From positions 372,001 through 436,000 of the forward strand of contig NC_022111.1 in assembly GCF_000163055.2 (NCBI RefSeq): a DNA stretch of 64,000 nucleotides, read 5' to 3'. The notes beneath the pieces are model-generated. The model worked only from the letters and a program-made list of their open reading frames with translations. It made no database searches and was not told where the DNA came from. Origin of the DNA: Prevotella sp. oral taxon 299 str. F0039. Lineage in GTDB: Bacteria > Bacteroidota > Bacteroidia > Bacteroidales > Bacteroidaceae. Shown piece after piece: positions 35,653 to 43,729 of this stretch; positions within the stretch are counted from its first letter, which is position 1; the number at the start of each line of letters is the position of its first letter. A program made the translations under genes and the position numbers.

Positions 35653-36273
35653 ATGACATCAGACATCACCATTATAGGCATTGCAGGCGGAACAGGTTCA
35701 GGCAAATCAACCGTTGTTCGCAAGATAGTTGAAGCGCTTCCACCGCACCATGTAGCCGTAGTTCCATTAGATTCTTATTACAACGACACAACAGGAATGA
35801 CCGAAGAAGAGCGTCGTGCGATTAATTTCGACCACCCTGATGCATTCGATTGGAAACTACTTATAAAGCAAGTGAATGATCTTCGCAATGGACTAACAAT
35901 CGAACAGCCCACTTATTCGTATATTCTTTGTAACCGATTGAGCGAAACTATCACCGTAGAACCAAAGCCTGTGATTATCATAGAGGGTATTATGACCTTG
36001 CTAAACAAGAAACTTCGTGAGATGATGGACCTCAAGATATTCGTTGATTGCGACTCAGATGAGCGGTTAATACGTAACATTCAGCGTGATACCATAGATC
36101 GTGGGCGCACTGTTACAATGGTTATGGATCGCTATATCGAAGTTCTTAAACCCATGCACGAGCAGTTTATCGAGCCAACTAAGCGTTATGCCGACGTCAT
36201 TATACCACAAGGTGGTGAGAACGAGAAAGGTATTGGCATTGTATGTGCATATATTAAGCATCTTGTTCCATAA
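35653..36273 (+). CDS. udk: Uridine kinase
   Basis: Protein of 206 residues, the normal size. It phosphorylates uridine or cytidine in pyrimidine salvage. The P-loop GGTGSGKST is at residues 12-20, and the substrate-binding segments PLDSYYND and NFDHPDAFDW follow with normal spacing. IIIEGIMTL and the DSDERLIRNIQRD block complete the family pattern. The gene follows the UDG-family gene by 45 bases and may share its transcript. It is followed by a repeat array and a strong bidirectional terminator. Confidence 0.94.
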   Translation: MTSDITIIGIAGGTGSGKSTVVRKIVEALPPHHVAVVPLDSYYNDTTGMTEEERRAINFDHPDAFDWKLLIKQVNDLRNGLTIEQPTYSYILCNRLSETITVEPKPVIIIEGIMTLLNKKLREMMDLKIFVDCDSDERLIRNIQRDTIDRGRTVTMVMDRYIEVLKPMHEQFIEPTKRYADVIIPQGGENEKGIGIVCAYIKHLVP

Positions 36274-36329
36274 CTTTCTTGTAGTTAATAAGAAAGAACA
36301 TAAAATAGCTCTGCAATTTGGTTAATTGA

Positions 36330-36411
36330 TAAAAGCATTGCTTTTCACTTACAAAAGCAATGTTATTATAGTGTAAATGCATCACTATTATATGGTAAAA
36401 GCAGTGCTTTT
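36330..36411. repeat. 22-nt-period repeat array, copy 5 (4 units)
   Basis: Units at 36330-36345, 36352-36367, 36374-36389 and 36396-36411 with spacers CACTTA, ATAGTG and ATATGG. Unit 1, TAAAAGCATTGCTTTT, is close to the consensus of all arrays; unit 2 is in the opposite orientation. Confidence 0.88.
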
Positions 36412-36426
36412 AAAATACAAAAAAAT

Positions 36427-36480
36427 AAGACTTATGAAAGAGCTCTTATATATTTAAGAGATTTCATAAGTCTTTCTATT
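36427..36480. terminator. Bidirectional terminator between udk and a convergent gene
   Basis: A perfect 13-bp stem (36427-36439 with 36462-36474) with a further partial stem inside. On the plus strand it is followed by TCTATT, on the minus strand by TATTTTTTTG. Confidence 0.82.
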
Positions 36481-36566
36481 ATAACTCATTGATCTTTTTA
36501 GGAAGGAAAGAACCGAACCTTGGGTGTCTTTTTGCAAAGACCTTACTTATACTATTATCTTTTATA

Positions 36567-37448
36567 TTATCTTCTTGAAGGTGAATTTCCTCCGAATCCA
36601 GTTGTACCTGATGGGTTATTATTGCCTCCAAAATTTGAAGAAGAACGAGAAAAATCTCCGAAACTACCAGTTGATGGAGCACTTTCACTGCGTGTTGCTC
36701 CTCTACCAGTGAAGTTACTACCACGTTCAAAACCGTCATTTCCAAAGCTATTGTTACCAAATGAGTCTTGACGAGGTGAGCTATTGCGACTTCTTCCATT
36801 GCCAAATGATCTTGTAGAGCTATTATCATAGTATCCAGAAGAACGTCCACCAAACGAACTTTGATTGTAAGTATCGTCGTAAGAACGGCGTCTACTTGGA
36901 CTATATTGTGCGCTTCCACTCACCCAAGAGCCGTTATCAAAGTAGTCTCTCATTCCATATATAGAACGAGAAGAACTGCCATTGCCAAATGTTCTGCCGT
37001 CATACCAAGAACGATTGCCATTGTTATACCAGCTATGAGCACCTCTATAAGTTGTATAGAAATCAGGTTCTCCGAAATAATAATAATCTCTTCGTGGGTA
37101 TCTTACATATAAAGAGAAACGCCAGTAGCCATCATTATAATACAATGGACGGTAGAAATAAGACGCATTACAGAAGGCTCTATATTGCCAGTTGTATAAG
37201 ATATACTGCAAATCTAAATTTCTTCGTTCCCAATAAATGCCATATATATCATTGTATGAGTCTACTCTCATCAAATAATCAAGGTTAATTTCATACACTG
37301 CCTCATATTGTTCTACGGTTAAGTTCAACTCATAAGCCATCTTATCTGCCAAGAACAAAGCGTGTTGCCGTGCTTGTAAATAACTCATTGCCTGTGTTGT
37401 TACAACTGAACTCACAAACAATAAAAATGTAATGATATATCTCTTCAT
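36567..37448 (-). CDS. Secreted low-complexity protein, Tyr- then Ser/Gly/Asn-rich
   Basis: Protein of 293 residues with a signal peptide ending TTQA at about residue 20 and no lipobox. Residues about 21-70 form a helical domain (DKMAYELNLTVEQYEAVYEINLDYL) that resembles periplasmic sensor or stress proteins such as CpxP-like helices only in general form. Residues about 70-140 are rich in Tyr, Trp and Arg. From about 140 to the end the chain is almost entirely Ser, Gly, Asn, Phe and Arg repeats and probably disordered. No known family is recognised, although similar proteins are common in Prevotella. It has its own promoter. Confidence 0.8.
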   Translation of the reverse strand: MKRYIITFLLFVSSVVTTQAMSYLQARQHALFLADKMAYELNLTVEQYEAVYEINLDYLMRVDSYNDIYGIYWERRNLDLQYILYNWQYRAFCNASYFYRPLYYNDGYWRFSLYVRYPRRDYYYFGEPDFYTTYRGAHSWYNNGNRSWYDGRTFGNGSSSRSIYGMRDYFDNGSWVSGSAQYSPSRRRSYDDTYNQSSFGGRSSGYYDNSSTRSFGNGRSRNSSPRQDSFGNNSFGNDGFERGSNFTGRGATRSESAPSTGSFGDFSRSSSNFGGNNNPSGTTGFGGNSPSRR

Positions 37449-37479
37449 AAGCTAAACATTTAAATTATTATTGTTGATG

Positions 37480-37509
37480 CAAAGATATCGCTTTACAAAT
37501 AGCATCAAA
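37480..37509 (-). promoter_or_regulatory. Promoter of the low-complexity secreted protein gene
   Basis: Minus strand: TTTG at 37509-37506, an 18-base gap, TATCTTTG at 37487-37480. The leader is about 25-30 bases. Confidence 0.65.
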
Positions 37510-37682
37510 AAGGATTTCTCCTAACATCATAAGGAATATCCCTAAACATGCTTCTATCATTCGACTGGTATTCTATTACTTATTAAAAGGAGAGGATAAG
37601 AGGTGTGCAATTTCAATATTTTTATTGAAATAATATAATAAAACCGCTATAATTACGTTATTGAACTATATTATATATAATA

Positions 37683-39251
37683 ATGAAAAAAGCTTCTATC
37701 ATATCTTTTTGTTGTTTATTCTCTATTAATAGTTTTGCACAAGCGTGGGTAGATGCAGAAAAAAGCATCCCTGCCCAACCCTTTAAGGATATAGAGTATA
37801 CAATAGAAATGCAAGGTTCGTTCTCTAAAAATGCCACCCCTTTATGGCACAATGCCAACAAATATGGCTTAAGCTCATTAGAAACGACAAATGGTTACTT
37901 ACGAACTTCGCTTATAAGACCAGTTGAAAATGATTCTGCTCGACGTTGGGGATTTGGCTATGGTGTTGATGTTGCATTGCCCGTGAACTATTCTTCTAAA
38001 CTAATTGTGCAACAAGCATTTGCCGAATTGCGTTGGTTACATGGCGTATTGACCATTGGAAGCAAAGAACGAACAATGGAACTGAAAAACAATCGTTTAA
38101 GTTCTGGAGCACAAACACTAGGTATTAATGCTCGACCTGTGCCTCAAGTACGATTAAGTTTACCCGAATATTGGCGTCTTCCCATAGCCAATGGTTGGTT
38201 ACATCTTAAAGGTCATCTTGCAGCTGGATGTTTTACAGATGACCAATGGATGAAAACATTTACCAAGCAACAATCTAAATATACTGAAAAGGTGTTTTAT
38301 AACAGTAAAGCAGGATTCTTAAAGATTGGTAATGAAGATGTTTTTGCACCACTATCTATCGAAATGGGACTTGAAATGGCTGCTCAATTTGGGGGTACTT
38401 CTTATGGAGCTGATCCGTCGGGAAAGCCTATTATTAATAAAGGAGGAACAAGTTTAAAAGATTTTATACACGCTTTTATCCCCGGAGGACACGAAGTTAC
38501 AGAGTCGGACATCGTGTATAAGAACGTAACAGGAAACCACTTAGGTAGTTGGTTGGCTCGTATTAACTATGATACAGACATCTGGAAGGCTTCAATTTAT
38601 GCCGATAAGTTCTTCGAAGACCATTCTGCTATGTTACAAATCGACTACAATGGCTATGGAACAGGGGATGCTTGGAATCAAAGAACTAAATCTCGTTGGT
38701 TCGTATACGACTTTAAAGACTTTCTATTAGGAGCTGAATTCCAACTGAAATATGGAACTTGGATCCGTAATATCGTGTTCGAATATGTCTATTCCAAATA
38801 CCAAAGTGGACCAATTTACCACGATAGAACGCCTAATATACCTGATCATATAGCAGGACGAGACGACTTTTACAACCATCTTGTTTACTCTTCGTGGCAA
38901 CATTGGGGACAAGTGATGGGCAATCCTTTATATCTTTCACCGCAATACAATAAGAGTGGCGAAACAGAAGTAAAGGACAATCGTTTTGTTGCTTATCACA
39001 TTGGATTAGAAGGAACACCATACAACAACCTAAGCTATCGTTTTTTAGCTACTTATAGACGTGGTTATGGCTCGTATAATCATCCTTATGTCCATCCAAA
39101 GGAAAGCTTTCACTGCATGTTAGAGGCTTCTTACCAGCTAAAGAAATGCTGGTTAATAACAGGTTCGTATGCAATGGACTTTGGAAAGTATATCGGTAAC
39201 AACACAGGTGTTCAACTAACAATATCTAAGAAAGGCATATTAGGATTATGA
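37683..39251 (+). CDS. wzi: Capsule assembly Wzi family protein
   Basis: Protein of 522 residues with a signal peptide ending SFAQ at about residue 19. The rest is an outer membrane barrel with many aromatic-alternating strands. The segments PLWHNANKYGLSSLE, VQQAFAELRWLHGVLTIGSKE and PQVRLSLPEYWRLP fit the Wzi family, which attaches capsular polysaccharide to the outer membrane surface. It sits at the end of a minus-strand polysaccharide operon and points toward it, which supports a capsule role. It overlaps the next gene by 4 bases (ATGA). Confidence 0.85.
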   Translation: MKKASIISFCCLFSINSFAQAWVDAEKSIPAQPFKDIEYTIEMQGSFSKNATPLWHNANKYGLSSLETTNGYLRTSLIRPVENDSARRWGFGYGVDVALPVNYSSKLIVQQAFAELRWLHGVLTIGSKERTMELKNNRLSSGAQTLGINARPVPQVRLSLPEYWRLPIANGWLHLKGHLAAGCFTDDQWMKTFTKQQSKYTEKVFYNSKAGFLKIGNEDVFAPLSIEMGLEMAAQFGGTSYGADPSGKPIINKGGTSLKDFIHAFIPGGHEVTESDIVYKNVTGNHLGSWLARINYDTDIWKASIYADKFFEDHSAMLQIDYNGYGTGDAWNQRTKSRWFVYDFKDFLLGAEFQLKYGTWIRNIVFEYVYSKYQSGPIYHDRTPNIPDHIAGRDDFYNHLVYSSWQHWGQVMGNPLYLSPQYNKSGETEVKDNRFVAYHIGLEGTPYNNLSYRFLATYRRGYGSYNHPYVHPKESFHCMLEASYQLKKCWLITGSYAMDFGKYIGNNTGVQLTISKKGILGL

Positions 39252-39679
39252 AAAAAATACTATTATTCTTCTGTTTGTCGCTCATTATGGTCTCATGTGA
39301 GATAGAATCGTCTAAAAATGGAAAGCTTGATGGCTTTTGGCACTTAACAACTATCGACACAATAGCCACAAAAGGGCACCTAGATGTTAGTGAAAAGGGT
39401 TATTTTTGGTCTGTGCAAATGCACTTATTGCAGATTGCAAGGCAAGAAGGAGGAACGGGTTTAATTGTCTTTAGATTTGAGAATAAAGACAATACACTTA
39501 GGGTTTACGACCCATATGCAAACCATAGAGAAAACGGAGACCCTAAGATTATCGACACTTCAATAACCTCTTTAATGGGAATTAATCATTTAGATGAAAC
39601 ATTTGCTATAGAAAAATTAAAGGGAAACATCATGATCTTGCAAGGAAAGGAATTGCGCTTAACTTTCAAAAGGTTCTAA
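39248..39679 (+). CDS. Small lipocalin-like lipoprotein
   Basis: Protein of 143 residues. Lipobox MVSC with Cys at about residue 17. The body (KLDGFWHLTTIDTI, then alternating beta strands ending GKELRLTFKRF) looks like the small lipocalin-like domain that many Bacteroidetes lipoproteins carry. No specific family could be named. Its start overlaps the wzi stop, so the two are translated as a pair, and a role with Wzi at the outer membrane is an inference from this coupling. It ends before a bidirectional terminator. Confidence 0.75.
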   Translation: MKKILLFFCLSLIMVSCEIESSKNGKLDGFWHLTTIDTIATKGHLDVSEKGYFWSVQMHLLQIARQEGGTGLIVFRFENKDNTLRVYDPYANHRENGDPKIIDTSITSLMGINHLDETFAIEKLKGNIMILQGKELRLTFKRF

Positions 39680-39820
39680 CTGTAATGAAAAGAGCTTAAG
39701 ACAGATTCTCATTTGTATACTTTTGTCAAGAAAACACCTAGTTTCCTTGATATCTTTATCCTGTTTAGATATAAAACTTGTTTAAAAGTTATTTTATATA
39801 AGGCTACCATTATGTTTCTA

Positions 39821-39879
39821 TAAAAGTGCTTTTTATTTCTTTGTTTTATATTGAAAACAAAGAAATGAGGGCACTTTTA
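39821..39879. terminator. Bidirectional terminator between convergent operons
   Basis: An outer 9-bp stem (39821-39829 with 39871-39879) and an inner AT-rich stem (around 39836-39847 with 39854-39865). It separates the wzi pair from the end of the polysaccharide operon. Confidence 0.75.
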
Positions 39880-40995
39880 GTATGTTCTTAGGTCACTTAA
39901 AAGGTGATATAGCTCTTTTACAATGTTCGAAGATTGATATTTTTCGACATTAATATTCGCCATTTTATCGTATAAATTTTTATCGTTTATTAATAGCTCA
40001 ACCTTTTCTTGCATCGCTTTATAATCGTTTAGTGGCACAATAAAGCCGTTTTCACCATCTTTTATAATTGTGTTATGACCTCTATTGCTCACTGCAACGA
40101 TGGGTAAATGGCAATATTGAGCTTCTATTAGGTTAAGGGGAAGACCCTCCCGAATACTTGATGCCACGCAAATATCTGAGGTATTCATTAGCTGGGCAAT
40201 ATCTTTTCGCCAGCCTAAAAAATGTATTTTATCCTTAATTCCCAGTTGATTAACAAGCTTAATATATTCTCCTTTCTCGTTTAAAGGTCCTGCTAGGATA
40301 AGATAAATATTGTAATTGCCTTGCTTATTCATATTCTGAACAAGTCGAATAAGCATCTCTTGGTTTTTATTTTTAGAGACTTCGGCAACGTAAATCAATG
40401 CAATAGCATCTTGAGGAATATTGAATTGATTTCTATATTCTTGACGAATAGCGTCACGATTGTCTATCTTTAATCTATTAAAATCAACCCCAATACCATT
40501 GATGAGGGCTACTTTCATCTTTTGATTAAAATGCTTTTGAACCAAATTATAGTCTTCGGGATTGATTGTTATGAATAGATTTGTGAAATAAGACATCAGC
40601 TTTTCTATTGGATAATATAACAACCAATTGAGCAAAGGTGCCCCTTTAAAGAAATGAAGTCCATGTGCAAAGTAGGCAACTTGGGGCTTTTTGCCACGTA
40701 AAAGAGCCACAGCTATGCGTGAAATAACGCCTCCAACGGGGGTATGACAATAGATAATGTCGTAGTTATTCTTTGCTATTAGCTTCTTTAATTGAAAGAT
40801 TCCTTGTATAGTTTTAAAGGTAAAAGGACTACGTTTCCAACACATTGCATAGATATTGTCACCTGCTTCTATTGGTTCATCAACAGAACAAGCAACGTCT
40901 ACCTGCCAATTTTGGGCCTGTAAGTATTGTATTGTTGGGATATGAAACTTGTTTACGTGTCCTCTTCCTACGTTAGCAACTAACAATATCTTCAT
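39877..40995 (-). CDS. Glycosyltransferase family 4
   Basis: Protein of 372 residues of the GT-B fold. The N-terminal part (KILLVANVGRGHVNKFH, IIYCHTPVGGVISRIA) and the C-terminal GT4 block (SSIREGLPLNLIEAQYCHLPIVAVSNRGH with the EX7E pattern) are clear, followed by NGFIVPLND. It would transfer a sugar during assembly of the surface polysaccharide, in the cytoplasm at the membrane. It is the last gene of the polysaccharide region and has its own -7 box (41084) separating it from the GT2 gene by 170 bases, so it may be expressed independently. Confidence 0.9.
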   Translation of the reverse strand: MKILLVANVGRGHVNKFHIPTIQYLQAQNWQVDVACSVDEPIEAGDNIYAMCWKRSPFTFKTIQGIFQLKKLIAKNNYDIIYCHTPVGGVISRIAVALLRGKKPQVAYFAHGLHFFKGAPLLNWLLYYPIEKLMSYFTNLFITINPEDYNLVQKHFNQKMKVALINGIGVDFNRLKIDNRDAIRQEYRNQFNIPQDAIALIYVAEVSKNKNQEMLIRLVQNMNKQGNYNIYLILAGPLNEKGEYIKLVNQLGIKDKIHFLGWRKDIAQLMNTSDICVASSIREGLPLNLIEAQYCHLPIVAVSNRGHNTIIKDGENGFIVPLNDYKAMQEKVELLINDKNLYDKMANINVEKYQSSNIVKELYHLLSDLRTY

Positions 40996-41050
40996 CTTTT
41001 ATAACTTTAAAGTGTTCTCTTTGCAGTAGAGAAAATATGGGTTTATGGTG

Positions 41051-41066
41051 CAATAGCAATGACTTT
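41051..41066. repeat. Single unit of the 22-nt-period repeat
   Basis: CAATAGCAATGACTTT preceded by GGTG matches the 16-nt unit of the arrays, but only one unit is present in the gap 40996-41165. Confidence 0.5.
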
Positions 41067-41083
41067 TACCCTTATTTATAGTG

Positions 41084-41091
41084 CAAAGATA
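41084..41091 (-). promoter_or_regulatory. -7 promoter box for the GT4 gene
   Basis: The minus strand reads TATCTTTG, about 88 bases before the GT4 start. Confidence 0.5.
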
Positions 41092-41165
41092 ATATGTTCT
41101 TGTTGGTTTTGTCTTGAAAACTCTATCTTTATGCTTGTTTAAATGCAAAAAGTGCGTTTAAAGTG

Positions 41166-42035
41166 TTAGTCTTTTGTCTGTGTATTGCGTTGCAATGCCG
41201 TTGTTAAAGCACTTTTAATGCCTTCGAGGTCGTTAGAGTTGGGAATCGACTTAGAGCGCAATCGAAGTAGAACATCAAGTAAATGAAGATGCGAGAAGCA
41301 GTAGTATAGCACGCATTTTAGGTAGTTTTTAAGTAGAACTACACGGTAGTTGGGAATGATTTGCTTGTGCTTTCTCAGCTCTTTGCGTTCTCCTTTCATC
41401 GATAATAAATACTTATCGAGGTAAGGAAGACCCGAAACACGATAGAAAAGCAATGGTTCTGCAATGTTATAGAAGCGATATTTTGAGAAAGTACGCATCC
41501 ATAAGTTGTAATCTTCCATGCGAATGCCTCCTTCATCGTATGGATTTTGAACAAACCAAGAACGCTTTGCCATGATAGAAGGGTGAATAAAGCATTGGTG
41601 TTGAATTACATTTGTGATGTTATTGGGGTGCTCTGGATAGCAAATAATACCCGTAATTTTGTTTCTTATGTCAATTGTTACAGCACTACAGCCTACTACA
41701 TCGACCTCATTATGTTGTTGTAAATAAGCCAATTGTCGTGATATTCGTTGTGGAAACATGATATCATCAGCATCCATACGAGCGAAATATTCTCCTTTCG
41801 ACAAGGCAACAAGTTCGTTAAGGCGTGCTGAAAGTCCTTTATTTTGCCCATCATGAATAACCTTTATCCTTTCATCTTGAAAGTGATAGGCAATATCCAA
41901 TGACTTATCCGTACTGCCATCGTCTATCAATAACAATTCAAATGATTTGTGATCTTGATTGAGTACAGATAAAATGACTTGCTCTAAGAAGTCTTGAGCA
42001 TTGTAAAAAGGAATTCCAATACTTACTTGTATCAT
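41166..42035 (-). CDS. Glycosyltransferase family 2
   Basis: Protein of 289 residues from ATG 42035; the frame extends 12 codons upstream only to a TTG that overlaps the neighbour, so the ATG is preferred. The GT-A core is clear: VSIGIPFYNAQDFLEQVILSV, LLIDDGSTDKS, and the metal-binding ARMDADDIM. The C-terminal part is basic with a short hydrophobic stretch. It should add one sugar to the lipid-linked repeat unit. It lies 36 bases after the GT11 gene, so it belongs to the operon. Confidence 0.9.
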   Translation of the reverse strand: MIQVSIGIPFYNAQDFLEQVILSVLNQDHKSFELLLIDDGSTDKSLDIAYHFQDERIKVIHDGQNKGLSARLNELVALSKGEYFARMDADDIMFPQRISRQLAYLQQHNEVDVVGCSAVTIDIRNKITGIICYPEHPNNITNVIQHQCFIHPSIMAKRSWFVQNPYDEGGIRMEDYNLWMRTFSKYRFYNIAEPLLFYRVSGLPYLDKYLLSMKGERKELRKHKQIIPNYRVVLLKNYLKCVLYYCFSHLHLLDVLLRLRSKSIPNSNDLEGIKSALTTALQRNTQTKD

Positions 42036-42071
42036 CGAATTTATTCTAATATAAGTTATATTCTTTATCAA

Positions 42072-42950
42072 TTATAATCGAATCCACGTTGGTGGAATAA
42101 GGTCTTTTGTGGCATTATTCATGCTCAAATCATTGTACCAGCGTTTGGGAGCAATCACTTTTTTATCGTTATTGTTAATGAGGTAAGCCGCCCACCAGCT
42201 GAAAGTACTATTCGAAATGATTGCATGTTTGCAACGAGTCATAAGATAAAAGTCCTTTAAATCGCAGCTACTGCCTTCGTTTTGAATAAAGGTTACCTCG
42301 TTATTATTGAGCTTTAAGTGGCATTTAACCCATTCGATGTCGTTTGAAAAAACAAAGAAATGGTAGGTTTTGTTACCTTCCTTTATTTTATTTACAGCGT
42401 TTTCAAAGTAATTTAGAGGGCATTCTGCAAATACCTTTTGGTTCTCTTTATTGAGATAATCACCCCTTCTGATATGCAAAAATACTGCTTCAGACTGCTC
42501 AATAGCATTGATATAATCGGCAGAAATGTCGTTTATTAGCTGATCTTCGAACTGTAATGAGGGCGTGAAAGCACTTAAATAGCGATAAGATTGCCAGTAA
42601 CCATCGAAGCAATAAGTGTCGTTAAACGATTGATTTTGATAGTTAGAGCCATTCTCTATCTTTACTTTTCTGTTCAAAAAGGGAAAGAGTAGTAATAGCT
42701 TTCGCATACATCTATAAGCCAATTGCTGTGTAAAAGCATAATGAAAACGCCTTAACTCGGTATTATGAGATATGCGTAGAGTAGGGAAGAAACGATGTAT
42801 TTGTAGTTGATTGATATCTAATGCAGGCTCAGAAAAAAAGGAAATAGAACAGTTATACTTCTCTTTTAGATACTCTCCAAAGAAGTATTGAAACAGTTGA
42901 TTACCAAAACCGCCTGATAGTTTAATATGTTTTAAAAGTTGAGAATCCAT
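42072..42950 (-). CDS. GT11 family alpha-1,2-fucosyltransferase
   Basis: Protein of 292 residues. The start SGGFGNQLFQYFFGEYL and the motif HIRRGDYL (about residues 167-174) are the signatures of glycosyltransferase family 11, whose members mostly add fucose in alpha-1,2 linkage from GDP-fucose. SNSTFSWWAAYL near the C-terminus is also conserved. The acceptor is commonly galactose, making an H-antigen-like end. The gene overlaps the upstream GT6 gene by 19 bases, so both are translated together. No GDP-fucose synthesis genes are in the window, so they would have to be elsewhere. Confidence 0.92.
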   Translation of the reverse strand: MDSQLLKHIKLSGGFGNQLFQYFFGEYLKEKYNCSISFFSEPALDINQLQIHRFFPTLRISHNTELRRFHYAFTQQLAYRCMRKLLLLFPFLNRKVKIENGSNYQNQSFNDTYCFDGYWQSYRYLSAFTPSLQFEDQLINDISADYINAIEQSEAVFLHIRRGDYLNKENQKVFAECPLNYFENAVNKIKEGNKTYHFFVFSNDIEWVKCHLKLNNNEVTFIQNEGSSCDLKDFYLMTRCKHAIISNSTFSWWAAYLINNNDKKVIAPKRWYNDLSMNNATKDLIPPTWIRL

Positions 42951-43729
42951 AAAATATTTCTATATAGCTCTTTAATTCTGCGCTTAATGCGTTGAATATA
43001 TGCTGTTTGGGGTAGTTTATCAAAATATTTTCCGCCATGTTTTATCTTATTTCTAATGATGATATAAGGCTCAAAAGGAATATTACTGCCTTCAGGAAAG
43101 CCAAAAGAAGGAGGTAGAATCTTTATCTTCTTGTTGTGAAAAAAATGATTTAAGTGCGACTCATCGTGATAAATTGCGATGCAATTGCGGTCTAAGTCTT
43201 TCTTAATATTTTCGCTACAAATGTGTGAAAGACGGTAGAATGCCTCGTGAGTACCGCCATTTACGCCTCCCATAAAATAGTTATAGTTTTCTCCTTTCGT
43301 GTGTTTTATGTAGGCGGTAGAACGCTTTCGCTTTTCATAAGGTAACGAAATAGGGTTGTGTTTGTAGTAATGTCCAGGGTGTAAGACTCCCAATAAGCCG
43401 TTTTCTTCTATGCTTGTAAGGAACATATCGGGTGTAATTACCTTCTTAAACTCCATGTTTGAGTTGAAGAAAAAGACGTAATCGCACTCTTTTGAATCTT
43501 CTTCTGCCTTAATAAACATATCAAATCGCAATAGAGTATCTAAGGGAAAACCTTGTGATTGCTTGTAATATGTTTTGATATTGTTGGTGTTTTGAATGTC
43601 AGAAGCATCCGTAAATACATAATATTTCTTTTCAACTTGCGGTAAAAAGAACTGCTCACAACTATCAAAAAAGCCTTTCCAAAAGATGGAATACTTACCT
43701 GTGCAGATGTATAAAATACCTATCTTCAT
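42932..43729 (-). CDS. GT6 family (ABO-like) glycosyltransferase
   Basis: Protein of 265 residues resembling glycosyltransferase family 6, the family of the human ABO enzymes and alpha-1,3-galactosyltransferase. The hallmarks are FFFNSNMEF at about residues 86-94, where the metal-binding DxD of animal enzymes is replaced by NxN as in bacterial members, then YFMGGVNGGTHEAF (about 151-164) and YHDESHLNHFF (about 187-197). Bacterial NxN enzymes are known to be metal-independent and to transfer GalNAc or Gal in alpha-1,3 linkage, mostly to fucosylated acceptors. The overlapping GT11 fucosyltransferase gene makes a blood-group A- or B-like product likely. Donor choice cannot be read with confidence. 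Confidence 0.88.
   Translation of the reverse strand: MKIGILYICTGKYSIFWKGFFDSCEQFFLPQVEKKYYVFTDASDIQNTNNIKTYYKQSQGFPLDTLLRFDMFIKAEEDSKECDYVFFFNSNMEFKKVITPDMFLTSIEENGLLGVLHPGHYYKHNPISLPYEKRKRSTAYIKHTKGENYNYFMGGVNGGTHEAFYRLSHICSENIKKDLDRNCIAIYHDESHLNHFFHNKKIKILPPSFGFPEGSNIPFEPYIIIRNKIKHGGKYFDKLPQTAYIQRIKRRIKELYRNILWILNF

Noticed and set aside
3002..36411. CRISPR arrays as an explanation of the 22-nt-period repeats
   Set aside because: Gaps are only 6 nt, units are 16 nt and variable, and no cas genes are present.
36479..36919. A 146-codon minus-strand frame beside the low-complexity secreted protein gene
   Set aside because: It is an alternative frame over repetitive DNA of the real gene, without a signal or promoter.
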